This document shows, piece after piece, positions 1 through 7,013 of a stretch of DNA of 64,000 bases. The notes beneath the pieces were generated by a model that had not been told where the DNA came from, made no database searches, and saw only the letters and a program-made list of their open reading frames with translations. Positions within the stretch are counted from its first letter, which is position 1. Each line of letters opens with the position of its first letter. Both the position numbers and the translations under genes were made by a program. Source of the DNA: an alpha proteobacterium L41A (GTDB lineage: Bacteria; Pseudomonadota; Alphaproteobacteria; Caulobacterales; Caulobacteraceae); contig AMYY01000005.1 of assembly GCA_000335735.1 (NCBI GenBank), forward strand, positions 57,632-121,631, written 5' to 3'.

Positions 1-14
1 AGGCGGCTAAGCTT

Positions 15-42
15 CGACAGTGAGTGACTTTTGCCACTGTCG
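15..42. repeat. Inverted repeat upstream of the dksA promoter
   Basis: CGACAGTG (15-22) is the exact reverse complement of CACTGTCG (35-42), with 12 bases between. It lies about 45 bases upstream of the predicted dksA promoter. It could be an operator, or the terminator stem of a gene outside the window; no T-run follows on the + strand. Confidence 0.35.
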
Positions 43-85
43 GGCGGTTAGTCGCCCTATTTTCATCACGGAATCGAGAACCGCG

Positions 86-114
86 TTGCCGCGACTCGAC
101 GGGCTGACTATACG
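86..114 (+). promoter_or_regulatory. Probable sigma-70-type promoter of dksA
   Basis: TTGCCG (86-91), a 17-base spacer and TATACG (109-114) fit housekeeping promoter spacing. Transcription would start near 120, giving a leader of about 38 bases before the ATG at 158. This is a prediction from motif and spacing only. Confidence 0.45.
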
Positions 115-157
115 GCCCTCTACGCCACAGGGGGGCGTGTTAGAGAGCGTGAGATCG

Positions 158-592
158 ATGAGCGCCTTGGCGTCCGTTGTGTCCGACGAAACCGGCCCGT
201 ATCGGCCGTCTGACAGCGAGCCGTTCATGAACGAACGGCAGCAAGCCTATTTCAAGAAGAAGCTGCTGGCCTGGAAGGATGAGATCCTTCGCGAGTCCAA
301 GGGCACGGTCGTCAATCTGAAGGCCGAGACCGAAAACCATCCCGATCTGGTGGACCGGGCGTCTTCGGAATCCGATCGCGCGCTGGAGTTGCGCACCCGC
401 GACCGTCAACGCAAGTTGATCTCCAAGATCGACGACGCGCTGCGCCGGATCGAGGACGGCTCCTACGGCTACTGCGAGGACACGGGCGAACCCATCAGCC
501 TGGGTCGTCTGGAAGCCCGTCCGACGGCGACCTTGTCAGTCGAAGCCCAAGAACGCCACGAACGCCGCGAACGCGTTCATCGTGACGACTGA
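158..592 (+). CDS. dksA: RNA polymerase-binding transcription factor DksA
   Basis: DksA enters the secondary channel of RNA polymerase and, with ppGpp, adjusts initiation at rRNA and amino-acid promoters. The 144-residue product has the family's layout: a short N-terminal segment, a long charged coiled coil (from the NERQQAYFKKKLLAW stretch through the LELRTRDRQRKLISKID stretch) and a compact globular C-terminal part with GSYGYCEDTGEPI. Only one Cys remains in that part, so this is a zinc-less or reduced-Cys variant of the zinc-finger form. The reading frame is open to 20, but the extra residues look non-coding; ATG 158 was chosen because homology-like sequence begins there. It is followed by gltX after 76 bases. 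Confidence 0.9.
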   Translation: MSALASVVSDETGPYRPSDSEPFMNERQQAYFKKKLLAWKDEILRESKGTVVNLKAETENHPDLVDRASSESDRALELRTRDRQRKLISKIDDALRRIEDGSYGYCEDTGEPISLGRLEARPTATLSVEAQERHERRERVHRDD

Positions 593-668
593 GGTTTAAG
601 CCTTCTGCGCCTTGACTTCGCCGGGTTGCGGGGCGACCTAGCCGCCTCGCTTTCGAGGTCGTCTATCC

Positions 669-2003
669 ATGTCCGTCAAGGTTCGTTTCGCCCCGTCGCC
701 CACGGGTAAGCTGCACGTCGGCAATGTCCGCACCGCCCTGGTGAACTGGATGTTCGCAAAGGGGCAGGGTGGATCGTTCGTCCTGCGCATCGACGACACC
801 GACCTGGCGCGCTCCACGCCCGAGTTCGAACAGGGGATCGAAGACGACCTGACCTGGCTGGGAATGCCGTGGGACGAGCGCTACAACCAGTCCAAGCGCT
901 TCGATCGCTACGAAGAAGCGGCCGCCAGGCTGAAGGCGTCGGGGCGGCTATATCCCGCCTATGAGACCGCCGACGAGCTGGACCGTCGGCGCAAGGTGCA
1001 ACTGTCGCGCGGCCTGCCACCGATCTATGACCGCGCGGCGTTGGAACTGACCGAAGAGCAGAAGGCCGCCTACGAAGCCGAAGGGCGTCGCCCCCATTGG
1101 CGCTTCAAGCTGGACGGCAAGCGCGTCGCCTGGGAAGACCTGGCGCGCGGTCATGCGGAGGTGGACACCGCCTCGATGTCGGACCCGGTGCTGATCCGCG
1201 AGGACGGCCTGTTCCTCTACACCCTGCCGTCGGTCGTCGATGACATCGACATGGCCATCACGCACATCATCCGGGGCGAGGATCACGTCACCAACACTGG
1301 TGCGCAGATCGAAATCTTCGAAGCGCTGGGTGCGACGGTTCCGGGGTTCGCCCACATGCCGTTGCTGGTCGGCGCCGACGGCGCGGCCCTGTCTAAGCGT
1401 CTCGGATCGCTGTCGATCAGCGACATGCGCGAACAAGGCTATGAGCCGATCGCGATCACCAGCCACCTCGGCCGGATCGGCACCTCCGATCCGCTGGAAG
1501 TCGGAGCCTCGGTCGAGGCTCTGGGTCAGAGTTTCGCCTTCTCCAAGATGGGCCGTTCGCCGGCGCGTTATGACACGGCCGATCTGGACCGGCTGAACGC
1601 CCAGGCGCTGCATGTCATGGATTATGCGACGGCGCAGCCGCGCCTTCAGGCTCTCGGCGCCGATCTGGGCGAAGCCTTCTGGAATACGGTCCGGGGCAAT
1701 CTGACGAAGTTCGCCGACGTTTCGGACATGGCGCAGATCGTCCGTGGTCCGATCCAACCTGTTATCGAAGATGCGACCTTCATCGAAACGGCGCTGCGTC
1801 TGCTGCCGGAAGTGATCGACGAGAACGCCTGGTCGGCGTGGACCTCGGCCGTCAAGGCTGAGACGGGCGCTAAGGGCAAGGCGCTGTTCATGCCGCTGCG
1901 TCTGGCGCTGACGGGGCAGCAGCACGGTCCGGACATGGCGGCCATGGCGCCGCTGATCGGTCGCGAAACCATCCAGCGGCGGCTGACGGGTGAGGCGGCC
2001 TGA
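669..2003 (+). CDS. gltX: Glutamyl-tRNA synthetase
   Basis: Charges tRNA-Glu (or, in organisms with two GluRS, may act on tRNA-Gln before amidation) with ATP and glutamate in the cytoplasm. At 444 residues it is a class I synthetase: the HIGH element appears as HVGN at residues 16-19, after FAPSPTGKL, and the KMSKS element as ALSKRLGS near residue 240. The length and the LSKRLGS form match the shorter second GluRS typical of alphaproteobacteria; whether another gltX exists cannot be seen here. Its stop codon lies in the loop of a 10-bp hairpin shared with the convergent gene. Confidence 0.93.
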   Translation: MSVKVRFAPSPTGKLHVGNVRTALVNWMFAKGQGGSFVLRIDDTDLARSTPEFEQGIEDDLTWLGMPWDERYNQSKRFDRYEEAAARLKASGRLYPAYETADELDRRRKVQLSRGLPPIYDRAALELTEEQKAAYEAEGRRPHWRFKLDGKRVAWEDLARGHAEVDTASMSDPVLIREDGLFLYTLPSVVDDIDMAITHIIRGEDHVTNTGAQIEIFEALGATVPGFAHMPLLVGADGAALSKRLGSLSISDMREQGYEPIAITSHLGRIGTSDPLEVGASVEALGQSFAFSKMGRSPARYDTADLDRLNAQALHVMDYATAQPRLQALGADLGEAFWNTVRGNLTKFADVSDMAQIVRGPIQPVIEDATFIETALRLLPEVIDENAWSAWTSAVKAETGAKGKALFMPLRLALTGQQHGPDMAAMAPLIGRETIQRRLTGEAA

Positions 2004-2013
2004 GCCGCCTCAC
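1990..2013. terminator. Hairpin between convergent genes (gltX and 2019-2312)
   Basis: GTGAGGCGGC (1990-1999) and GCCGCCTCAC (2004-2013) form a perfect 10-bp stem with a CTGA loop that contains the gltX stop. There is no T-run, so it is either a weak intrinsic terminator for both strands or an mRNA 3'-end stabiliser. Confidence 0.5.
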
Positions 2014-2018
2014 GCAGT

Positions 2019-2312
2019 CTAGGCGTTGCAGACAGCCAGTTCGTCGGCGCTCAGGGCGACACCCTTGTAAGAGAAGGCGGTCACGGGACCGAACTTCTGA
2101 ACCACGCGGCGGCAGGCGCGCGTCGCGGGCTGTTCTGTGCCGCCTGCGGCGGTGCAGGTCGCGCCCTCGCAGGACCAACGTGCACCGTCGATGATGGTGG
2201 CGCGTGCAGGCGCCTTGGCGGCGTCGGCCAGCGTCAGGCTGGTGGCGGCGGGGGCTTGGGCGACCGCAGGGGCGGCGGCGAACAGGGCGGCGGCGATCAG
2301 CAGAGCGCGCAT
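2019..2312 (-). CDS. Small secreted protein of unknown function
   Basis: A 97-residue protein with a clear Sec signal peptide (MRALLIAAALFAAAPAVAQA, cleavage after AQA). The mature part has two Cys in WSCEGATC, a later Cys in RACRRVVQ and a Cys near the C-terminus (LAVCNA), so two disulfides in the periplasm are possible. It resembles short secreted proteins common in Caulobacterales, with no known function. The start at 2312 was chosen over an earlier frame-open position because GGAGAG lies just upstream and the signal peptide begins there. Confidence 0.75.
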   Translation of the reverse strand: MRALLIAAALFAAAPAVAQAPAATSLTLADAAKAPARATIIDGARWSCEGATCTAAGGTEQPATRACRRVVQKFGPVTAFSYKGVALSADELAVCNA

Positions 2313-2362
2313 TGAAAACTCTCCGAAATGACGAACGGCGTCATGCCGCTGCGCCCCCATGT

Positions 2363-2385
2363 CAGTTTTCGATAAAAACTGTCAA
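2363..2385 (-). promoter_or_regulatory. Possible promoter/operator of the small secreted protein
   Basis: On the minus strand TTGACA (2385-2380) is a consensus -35 box. It abuts an inverted repeat, CAGTTTT (2363-2369) and AAAACTG (2375-2381), with a 5-base loop. A matching -10 box is poor. The repeat could be an operator overlapping the promoter, or part of a transcript end for the upstream minus-strand gene. Confidence 0.3.
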
Positions 2386-2417
2386 GACGCGCGCAGCGGA
2401 TTATGAGCGATGATCAC

Positions 2418-3023
2418 TTATCGATGATCATGTTTCAATTGCGGCGCATCGCCGCCGGCCTGAACCTGCGCCATTGCCTCTTCGACGGTTTCGGCGACAG
2501 TCCAGGCGTCCAGGAACGACGGCGGCGTCATTCCTTCTGCGACGCTGTGCTTCATCAGATCGAAGAAGCCGTTCCAGAAGCCGTTCAGATTCAAAAAGAC
2601 GACCGGCTTGTGGTGCAGGTCAAGCCGCTTCCAGGACAGCAGCTCCACGACCTCTTCCAGGGTGCCGATGCCGCCGGGGGCGACGACGAAGGCGTCGGAC
2701 TGATCGTACATCAACTGCTTACGCTCGTGCATCGACGTGACGACGACGGTCTCGACCTCATCGAACAGGCGTTCGCGGCTGCGCAGGAAGGCCGGCATGA
2801 TGCCGACGACCCGCCCGCCCGCCTCGTGCGCGCCACGCGCCGAGGCGCCCATCAGACCCACGCCGCCACCGCCATAGACCAGCCGCCAGCCGGCCTCGGC
2901 CGCCGCCTTGCCGAAGGCGTAGGCCGCCTCGGTATAGGAGGGATCGGCGGTCTCGGAAGCGCCGCAGAACAGGCAGACGGAAAAGCCGTCGAACGGCAGG
3001 AACGAAACGGGGGGCAGGGACAT
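2418..3023 (-). CDS. LOG-family nucleoside 5'-monophosphate phosphoribohydrolase-like protein (TIGR00730)
   Basis: Family members cleave the N-glycosidic bond of nucleoside monophosphates (cytokinin riboside 5'-monophosphates in plants and some bacteria); the bacterial substrate is often unknown. The 201-residue product has the Rossmann-like glycine-rich segment VYGGGGVGLMG near residue 50 and the diagnostic PGGIGTLEE with an upstream Arg/Lys (ERKQLM) that together form the active site. Start ATG 3023 gives the family's normal length; upstream in-frame codons add a non-homologous Arg-rich extension. It is a cytoplasmic enzyme with no operon partner. Confidence 0.88.
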   Translation of the reverse strand: MSLPPVSFLPFDGFSVCLFCGASETADPSYTEAAYAFGKAAAEAGWRLVYGGGGVGLMGASARGAHEAGGRVVGIMPAFLRSRERLFDEVETVVVTSMHERKQLMYDQSDAFVVAPGGIGTLEEVVELLSWKRLDLHHKPVVFLNLNGFWNGFFDLMKHSVAEGMTPPSFLDAWTVAETVEEAMAQVQAGGDAPQLKHDHR

Positions 3024-3134
3024 GGAGCCTCGAAGAAAACGAATAGGCGGCCTGGCCATGGCCAAACCGACGGCGCTCAAGCTAACACAGGCTCGAGCCG
3101 CTGGGTCGCCAGTCCTATATTGTAGAGGCGCAGG

Positions 3135-3857
3135 ATGAAACGTCGGATGATGCTCGCGTGTGTCGCGGTCCTGGCTGCCGCAGCTTGTTCCGATCAGCAG
3201 GGCGGCGTGGCGGGGCCGACGGGGGCCGACGAGGCCTCGCCTTGGGTTCGCCCGCCCCAGATTGATGGCGTGATGCGCGACGGCGGCGTTCTGGTGCTGC
3301 GCGGCGGGGCGGGGCCCAATGCGCGCGTCGTGCTGCGTGCGCCGGATACTGCGGCCGTCGCGACAACGGCGGACGGCGCGGGGCGTTTCGAACTGCGACT
3401 ACCGCCTCTGAGCGGCGATGTGCGCTTCACGCCTGAGGTGCAGGTGGGCGAGGACGCCGCCGTCTCGCCCGAGACCCTGGTGGTGATCCAGGGCGGGGCT
3501 GGTCCCGTCGCCCTGATTGCAGCAGGCCAGCCGACTGTTCGGCTCGATGGCGGCGAAGGGCTGGATGCGGTGGATTCGGACGGTGCGACTCTGATGGCGT
3601 CAGGCCGGACGAATGGGGCGGCTCCCTCGGTCAATATCAACGGCGCAGATATGGCGCCGACGGCGATCGGACGCGGCCGCTGGCAGGCCGTCATCGGACA
3701 GTCGGGTGGGGCGACGATCACGGTGAATGGCAAGCGCTTCGACTATCCGGGCGCGGGCGCGGCTGCGGGCTTCGTCGTCGAGCGGGCGGGCGCGGGCTGG
3801 CGGATCACTTGGCCTGTCGAGCCGGCAGGGCGTCAGACGACATGGCTGCCGGACTGA
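3135..3857 (+). CDS. Putative lipoprotein with Ig/carboxypeptidase-regulatory-like segments
   Basis: A 240-residue protein starting with a lipoprotein signal peptide: basic MKRRMM, hydrophobic core and lipobox-like AAAC with Cys near residue 18. The body is rich in Gly/Ala/Val with alternating beta-strand patterns (GGVLVLRG, ARVVLRAP, GRFELRLP), suggesting one or two beta-sandwich repeats. I do not recognise a named family. It probably sits on the periplasmic face of a membrane. It is single-gene, and the strong terminator at 3936-3965 follows it after an unusually structured 3' region. Confidence 0.75.
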   Translation: MKRRMMLACVAVLAAAACSDQQGGVAGPTGADEASPWVRPPQIDGVMRDGGVLVLRGGAGPNARVVLRAPDTAAVATTADGAGRFELRLPPLSGDVRFTPEVQVGEDAAVSPETLVVIQGGAGPVALIAAGQPTVRLDGGEGLDAVDSDGATLMASGRTNGAAPSVNINGADMAPTAIGRGRWQAVIGQSGGATITVNGKRFDYPGAGAAAGFVVERAGAGWRITWPVEPAGRQTTWLPD

Positions 3858-3869
3858 AGGCGTTTAACG

Positions 3870-3966
3870 ATCTGGAAACCATTTCGGTTAAGGAATGGGG
3901 CTGTCCTCAGGGACACCATCACCGAACCTGCTTGCAGCCCGGCGCCCCCGCCGGGCTTCTTTTTTC
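3870..3966 (+). ncRNA. Candidate small RNA or structured 3' UTR
   Basis: Between the lipoprotein stop and the terminator lies a nested set of complementary arms: TTCGGT (3883-3888) with ACCGAA (3921-3926); inside it ATGG (3895-3898) with CCAT (3916-3919); inside that TGTCC (3902-3906) with GGACA (3911-3915) closed by a TCAG tetraloop. An intrinsic terminator follows at once. This layout is typical of a free-standing or 3'-UTR-derived sRNA. No family is recognised and the 5' end is a guess. Confidence 0.35.
3936..3965 (+). terminator. Rho-independent terminator after the lipoprotein gene
   Basis: AGCCCGGCG (3936-3944), loop CCCC, CGCCGGGCT (3949-3957), followed by TCTTTTTT. A 9-bp GC stem with a T-run on the + strand. 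Confidence 0.9.
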
Positions 3967-3975
3967 GCCCGTCGA

Positions 3976-4317
3976 TCAGCCCTTTCTCGGCGTGTCTTCG
4001 GCGCCCTCTGTGCGATCGCGGAACAGGGCGGCGCGGGCGAGCAGGATCAGGGTGACCGGCGTCGTGACCGTCAGGAACAGGCCGATCAGGATTTCGCGCG
4101 GCATGAAACGCCGCTCCATGGTCGTGAACCAGACGATCGACGCCAGCAGGATCAGCGCCATGCCCAGCGTGGCGCCAAGCGTCGGAGCGTGGACGCGCTC
4201 ATAGAAGGTCTTCAGCCGAACCAGCCCAACCGCGCCCAATAGCGAGAGGGCCGACCCGATGACCGCCAGGGCGACGACGATGATGGCGGCCCATGCGGGA
4301 ACGTCAGCTTGGGTCAT
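3976..4317 (-). CDS. mnhG: Mrp/Mnh cation:proton antiporter subunit G
   Basis: A 113-residue integral membrane protein with three hydrophobic segments, last in the multi-subunit Na+(K+)/H+ antiporter operon. The stretch VGLVRLKTFYERVHAPTLG is the signature of the MnhG/PhaG/YufB family. All Mrp subunits are needed for a stable antiporter, which exports Na+ or K+ in exchange for H+ and supports alkali and salt tolerance. Its ATG overlaps the mnhF stop by four bases (ATGA), which implies translational coupling. Confidence 0.92.
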   Translation of the reverse strand: MTQADVPAWAAIIVVALAVIGSALSLLGAVGLVRLKTFYERVHAPTLGATLGMALILLASIVWFTTMERRFMPREILIGLFLTVTTPVTLILLARAALFRDRTEGAEDTPRKG

Positions 4318-4595
4318 TCAATCACCTCGCCGCGCATCAGGAACTTGGCCAGGGCCACGGTGGCGGCGAAGCCCAACATGCTGATGACCAGGGCGGCCTC
4401 GAAATAGAGCTGGCTGTTGGTGCGGATGCCGAACACCACCACCAGCAGCATGCCGTTCAGATAAAGGGTGTCCATGCCCAGGACGCGATCCTGGGCGCGC
4501 GGACCGTGAATGATCCGCCACGCCGCCAAGCCCATGGCGCAGATCAGCATCAGCTGGGCCAGACCTAGGCCCCAGGTCAGCACCGCAGCCGTCAT
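4314..4595 (-). CDS. mnhF: Mrp/Mnh cation:proton antiporter subunit F
   Basis: A 93-residue membrane protein with three transmembrane helices. The family motif WRIIHGPRAQDRVLGMDTLY (conserved GP..DR..A/G.D) is clear. It overlaps both mnhE upstream and mnhG downstream by four bases. It is an inner-membrane subunit of the antiporter complex. Confidence 0.92.
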   Translation of the reverse strand: MTAAVLTWGLGLAQLMLICAMGLAAWRIIHGPRAQDRVLGMDTLYLNGMLLVVVFGIRTNSQLYFEAALVISMLGFAATVALAKFLMRGEVIE

Positions 4596-5080
4596 TCGAA
4601 AACCTCCATCAGCCGGCGCTCGTAGCGATCCTTGATCAGCCGCACCCAGGTCTCTTCATCCACGAGATCCAGCACGTGCAGCAGCAGACGGCCGGTGGCG
4701 GACTCGTACTCGACCCACAAGGTTCCGGGCGTCGAGGTGATGATGATGGCTAGGACCGCCAGGCCATATCGGTCGCGCAGGTCCAGCGGGATGTGGATGA
4801 AGCCGGATGTGCGCTCATGCCGTCGCCGTCCCAGAATGATATGTGACACCGCCCAGTTGGACCGCACGATGTCGCCAATGACGTCTATGGCGAGACGCAC
4901 TATGGCCATCGGCGCCTTCACCCGCACGCGCTCCACGCCCAGCGCCAGCATGATGATGGGCGCCAGCAGGGCCAGCAGCACCGCGAGCGCCAGAGATGGC
5001 GGCGCGACCGAGGCGCTGAGCAGGATCGAGGCGACGAACAGGCCGAGTGAAAGGATGGGGTAGGGGAGGATGCGTCTCAT
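4592..5080 (-). CDS. mnhE: Mrp/Mnh cation:proton antiporter subunit E
   Basis: A 162-residue protein with two or three N-terminal hydrophobic segments followed by a cytoplasmic domain. The stretches AIIITSTPGTLWVEY and LHVLDL match the MnhE/PhaE family. It sits between mnhD and mnhF with ATGA overlaps on both sides. Its precise role in the antiporter is not established; it is needed for complex assembly in studied systems. Confidence 0.92.
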   Translation of the reverse strand: MRRILPYPILSLGLFVASILLSASVAPPSLALAVLLALLAPIIMLALGVERVRVKAPMAIVRLAIDVIGDIVRSNWAVSHIILGRRRHERTSGFIHIPLDLRDRYGLAVLAIIITSTPGTLWVEYESATGRLLLHVLDLVDEETWVRLIKDRYERRLMEVFE

Positions 5081-6672
5081 CGCCCGCTCCCGCCCAGCAC
5101 CGCGTGGATGTAGCCTTGCGGGTCAGCCAGCCAGGCCGCCGTGTGGTCGGTGTAGATCAGGGCGGAGCCAGCGAAGATGGCCAAGAACACGCACGCGCCG
5201 AGCAGGGCTGCGACCGCCGTCAGCTCGGTCGCACCCACGACGAACGGCGGCGCATCCTCGTCGCGCGTCCAGATCGCGCCGACCCCTAGGCGGGTCAGAC
5301 CGATCAAGGCGCCGAGGCTGGATACGGAAAGCACAGCTGCCAGCGTCCAGGCCGCCGCATCGCCAACGCCGACCAGGGCGCTGATCATCGACAGCTTTCC
5401 GACGAAGCCGGCCAAAGGCGGCAGGCCGGCGACCATCAGGGTGCAGATCAGAAAGGCGCCGCCCAAGGCCGCGACGGCCGCCGGGATGACCAGGCCCGGC
5501 TCGTTGCGCTCTTCGTCGTCAAACGGATCACGATATTCATCATCGAAAACAGCGCGCGCCTCGCCGACGTCGGCCTCACGTCCACGCTGGAGGATCTCGG
5601 CCAGCAGAAACAGGGCGGCGCAGGCTAGAGTGGAACCAATCAGGTAAAAGAGCGCGCCGCTGAGGGTCGCCGCATCGCCGACGCCCAGGCTGGCCAGAAC
5701 GGTCCCGGAAGAAATCATCACGCCGAACCCGGCGGCGCGCGACAGATCGCGAGAGGCGATCAGGCCGAATGTGCCGAACGCTATGGTCGCCAGTCCGCCG
5801 ACGAACAGCCAGGTCAGGCCAAATCCGGCGGAGGCGCCCGCATCGGCGCCGAACAGCAGCAAACTGAGGCGGATGACGACATAGACCCCGACCTTCGACA
5901 GGATGGCGAAGACCGCCGCCGCCGGCGCGGTGGCCGCCGAATAGGTCGGCGTCAGCCAGAAGCCCAAGGGCCACATGGCGCACTTGATCAGGAAAGCCGT
6001 ACCCAGCACCGCCGCGCCGATATGAAACAGTCCCAGGTCATCCACTGAGATGGTCGCAACCCGCGTTGCAACATCCGCCATGTTCAGCGTGCCGATCACC
6101 CCGTAGATCAGGCTGACGCCGATCAGGAACAGCAAGGACGCGGTCAGATTCACGGCGATATAGATCACGCCTGCCCGCACACGCGCCTCGCCCGACCCAT
6201 GCAGGGCCAGTCCGTATGAGGCGGCGAGCATGATCTCGAAAAAGACGAACAGGTTGAACAGGTCGCCGGTCAGCAGGGCGCCGTTCACCCCCATGATGAG
6301 AAGCAGGAACAGGGCGTGGAAGCGCGGCCCCGCCCGGTCCCATCGCGCCAGGGCGAAGATCAGGGCGCATCCGCCCAAAACGCTGGTCAGCGCCACCATC
6401 ATCGTCGACAGCCGGTCGGCCACCAGGACGATGCCGTAGGGCGCAGCCCACGATCCCAGGCGATAGACCCGCGCAGTATCGCCGCCGCCCACGGCGCCGT
6501 TTGCGCTCTCGTGCAGCAGAACCAGGGCCATGACCAGAATAGCGGCCATAGCGCTCAAGCTGAGCGCCGCCTTCAGCGTTCGGCGACGCTCGTCCAGCAG
6601 CAGCATGGCTGAGGCGATGATCATCGGCAGGACGATGGGGCCGATGATCAGATGGGCGTTCCAGTCGATCAT
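5077..6672 (-). CDS. mnhD: Mrp/Mnh cation:proton antiporter subunit D (NuoM/N-like)
   Basis: At 531 residues with about fourteen transmembrane segments it belongs to the proton-translocating antiporter family shared with complex I subunits NuoM/NuoN. Conserved polar residues within helices include the Glu in FNLFVFFEIMLAASYGL, the Lys in FLIKCAMWPLGFWLTP and a Lys in AILSKVGVYVVIR, which are thought to form the ion path. An acidic cytoplasmic loop (EYRDPFDDEERNEPG) near residue 375 is longer than usual. It is coupled to mnhC and mnhE by 4-base overlaps. Confidence 0.94.
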   Translation of the reverse strand: MIDWNAHLIIGPIVLPMIIASAMLLLDERRRTLKAALSLSAMAAILVMALVLLHESANGAVGGGDTARVYRLGSWAAPYGIVLVADRLSTMMVALTSVLGGCALIFALARWDRAGPRFHALFLLLIMGVNGALLTGDLFNLFVFFEIMLAASYGLALHGSGEARVRAGVIYIAVNLTASLLFLIGVSLIYGVIGTLNMADVATRVATISVDDLGLFHIGAAVLGTAFLIKCAMWPLGFWLTPTYSAATAPAAAVFAILSKVGVYVVIRLSLLLFGADAGASAGFGLTWLFVGGLATIAFGTFGLIASRDLSRAAGFGVMISSGTVLASLGVGDAATLSGALFYLIGSTLACAALFLLAEILQRGREADVGEARAVFDDEYRDPFDDEERNEPGLVIPAAVAALGGAFLICTLMVAGLPPLAGFVGKLSMISALVGVGDAAAWTLAAVLSVSSLGALIGLTRLGVGAIWTRDEDAPPFVVGATELTAVAALLGACVFLAIFAGSALIYTDHTAAWLADPQGYIHAVLGGSGR

Positions 6673-7013
6673 GCGTCCGGCTCCTTGCCATCGACATGGT
6701 CGCTGCCGGTGATGCCGCGCGCCGCCAAGATGACGACCAGGAACAGCGCCGTCAGGGCGAAGCTGATGACGATCGCGGTCAGGACCAGCGCCTGCGGCGT
6801 CGGGTCGGTGTAGCGCGCGGGGTCGGAAACCTCGCCCGCCAGGACGGGCGGAGCGCCCGATTTCAGCCGTCCCATGGCGAAGATGAAGATGTTGACCGCA
6901 TAGGACAGCAGCGACAGCCCCATGATAACCTGAAAGGTGCGCGGGCGCAGCAGCAGCCAGACACCGGAGGCCGATAGCACGCCGATGGCGAGGGCGAGAA
7001 CCAGCTCCATCAT
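6669..7013 (-). CDS. mnhC: Mrp/Mnh cation:proton antiporter subunit C (NuoK-like)
   Basis: A 114-residue, three-helix protein related to NuoK. The stretch MGLSLLSYAVNIFIFAMG and the later DPTPQALVLTAIVISFA are family hallmarks. The start was set at ATG 7013, which overlaps the mnhA stop (ATGA); the frame is open further upstream, but that part is an Arg-rich shadow of mnhA. An adjacent ATG at 7010 is the alternative. Confidence 0.93.
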   Translation of the reverse strand: MMELVLALAIGVLSASGVWLLLRPRTFQVIMGLSLLSYAVNIFIFAMGRLKSGAPPVLAGEVSDPARYTDPTPQALVLTAIVISFALTALFLVVILAARGITGSDHVDGKEPDA

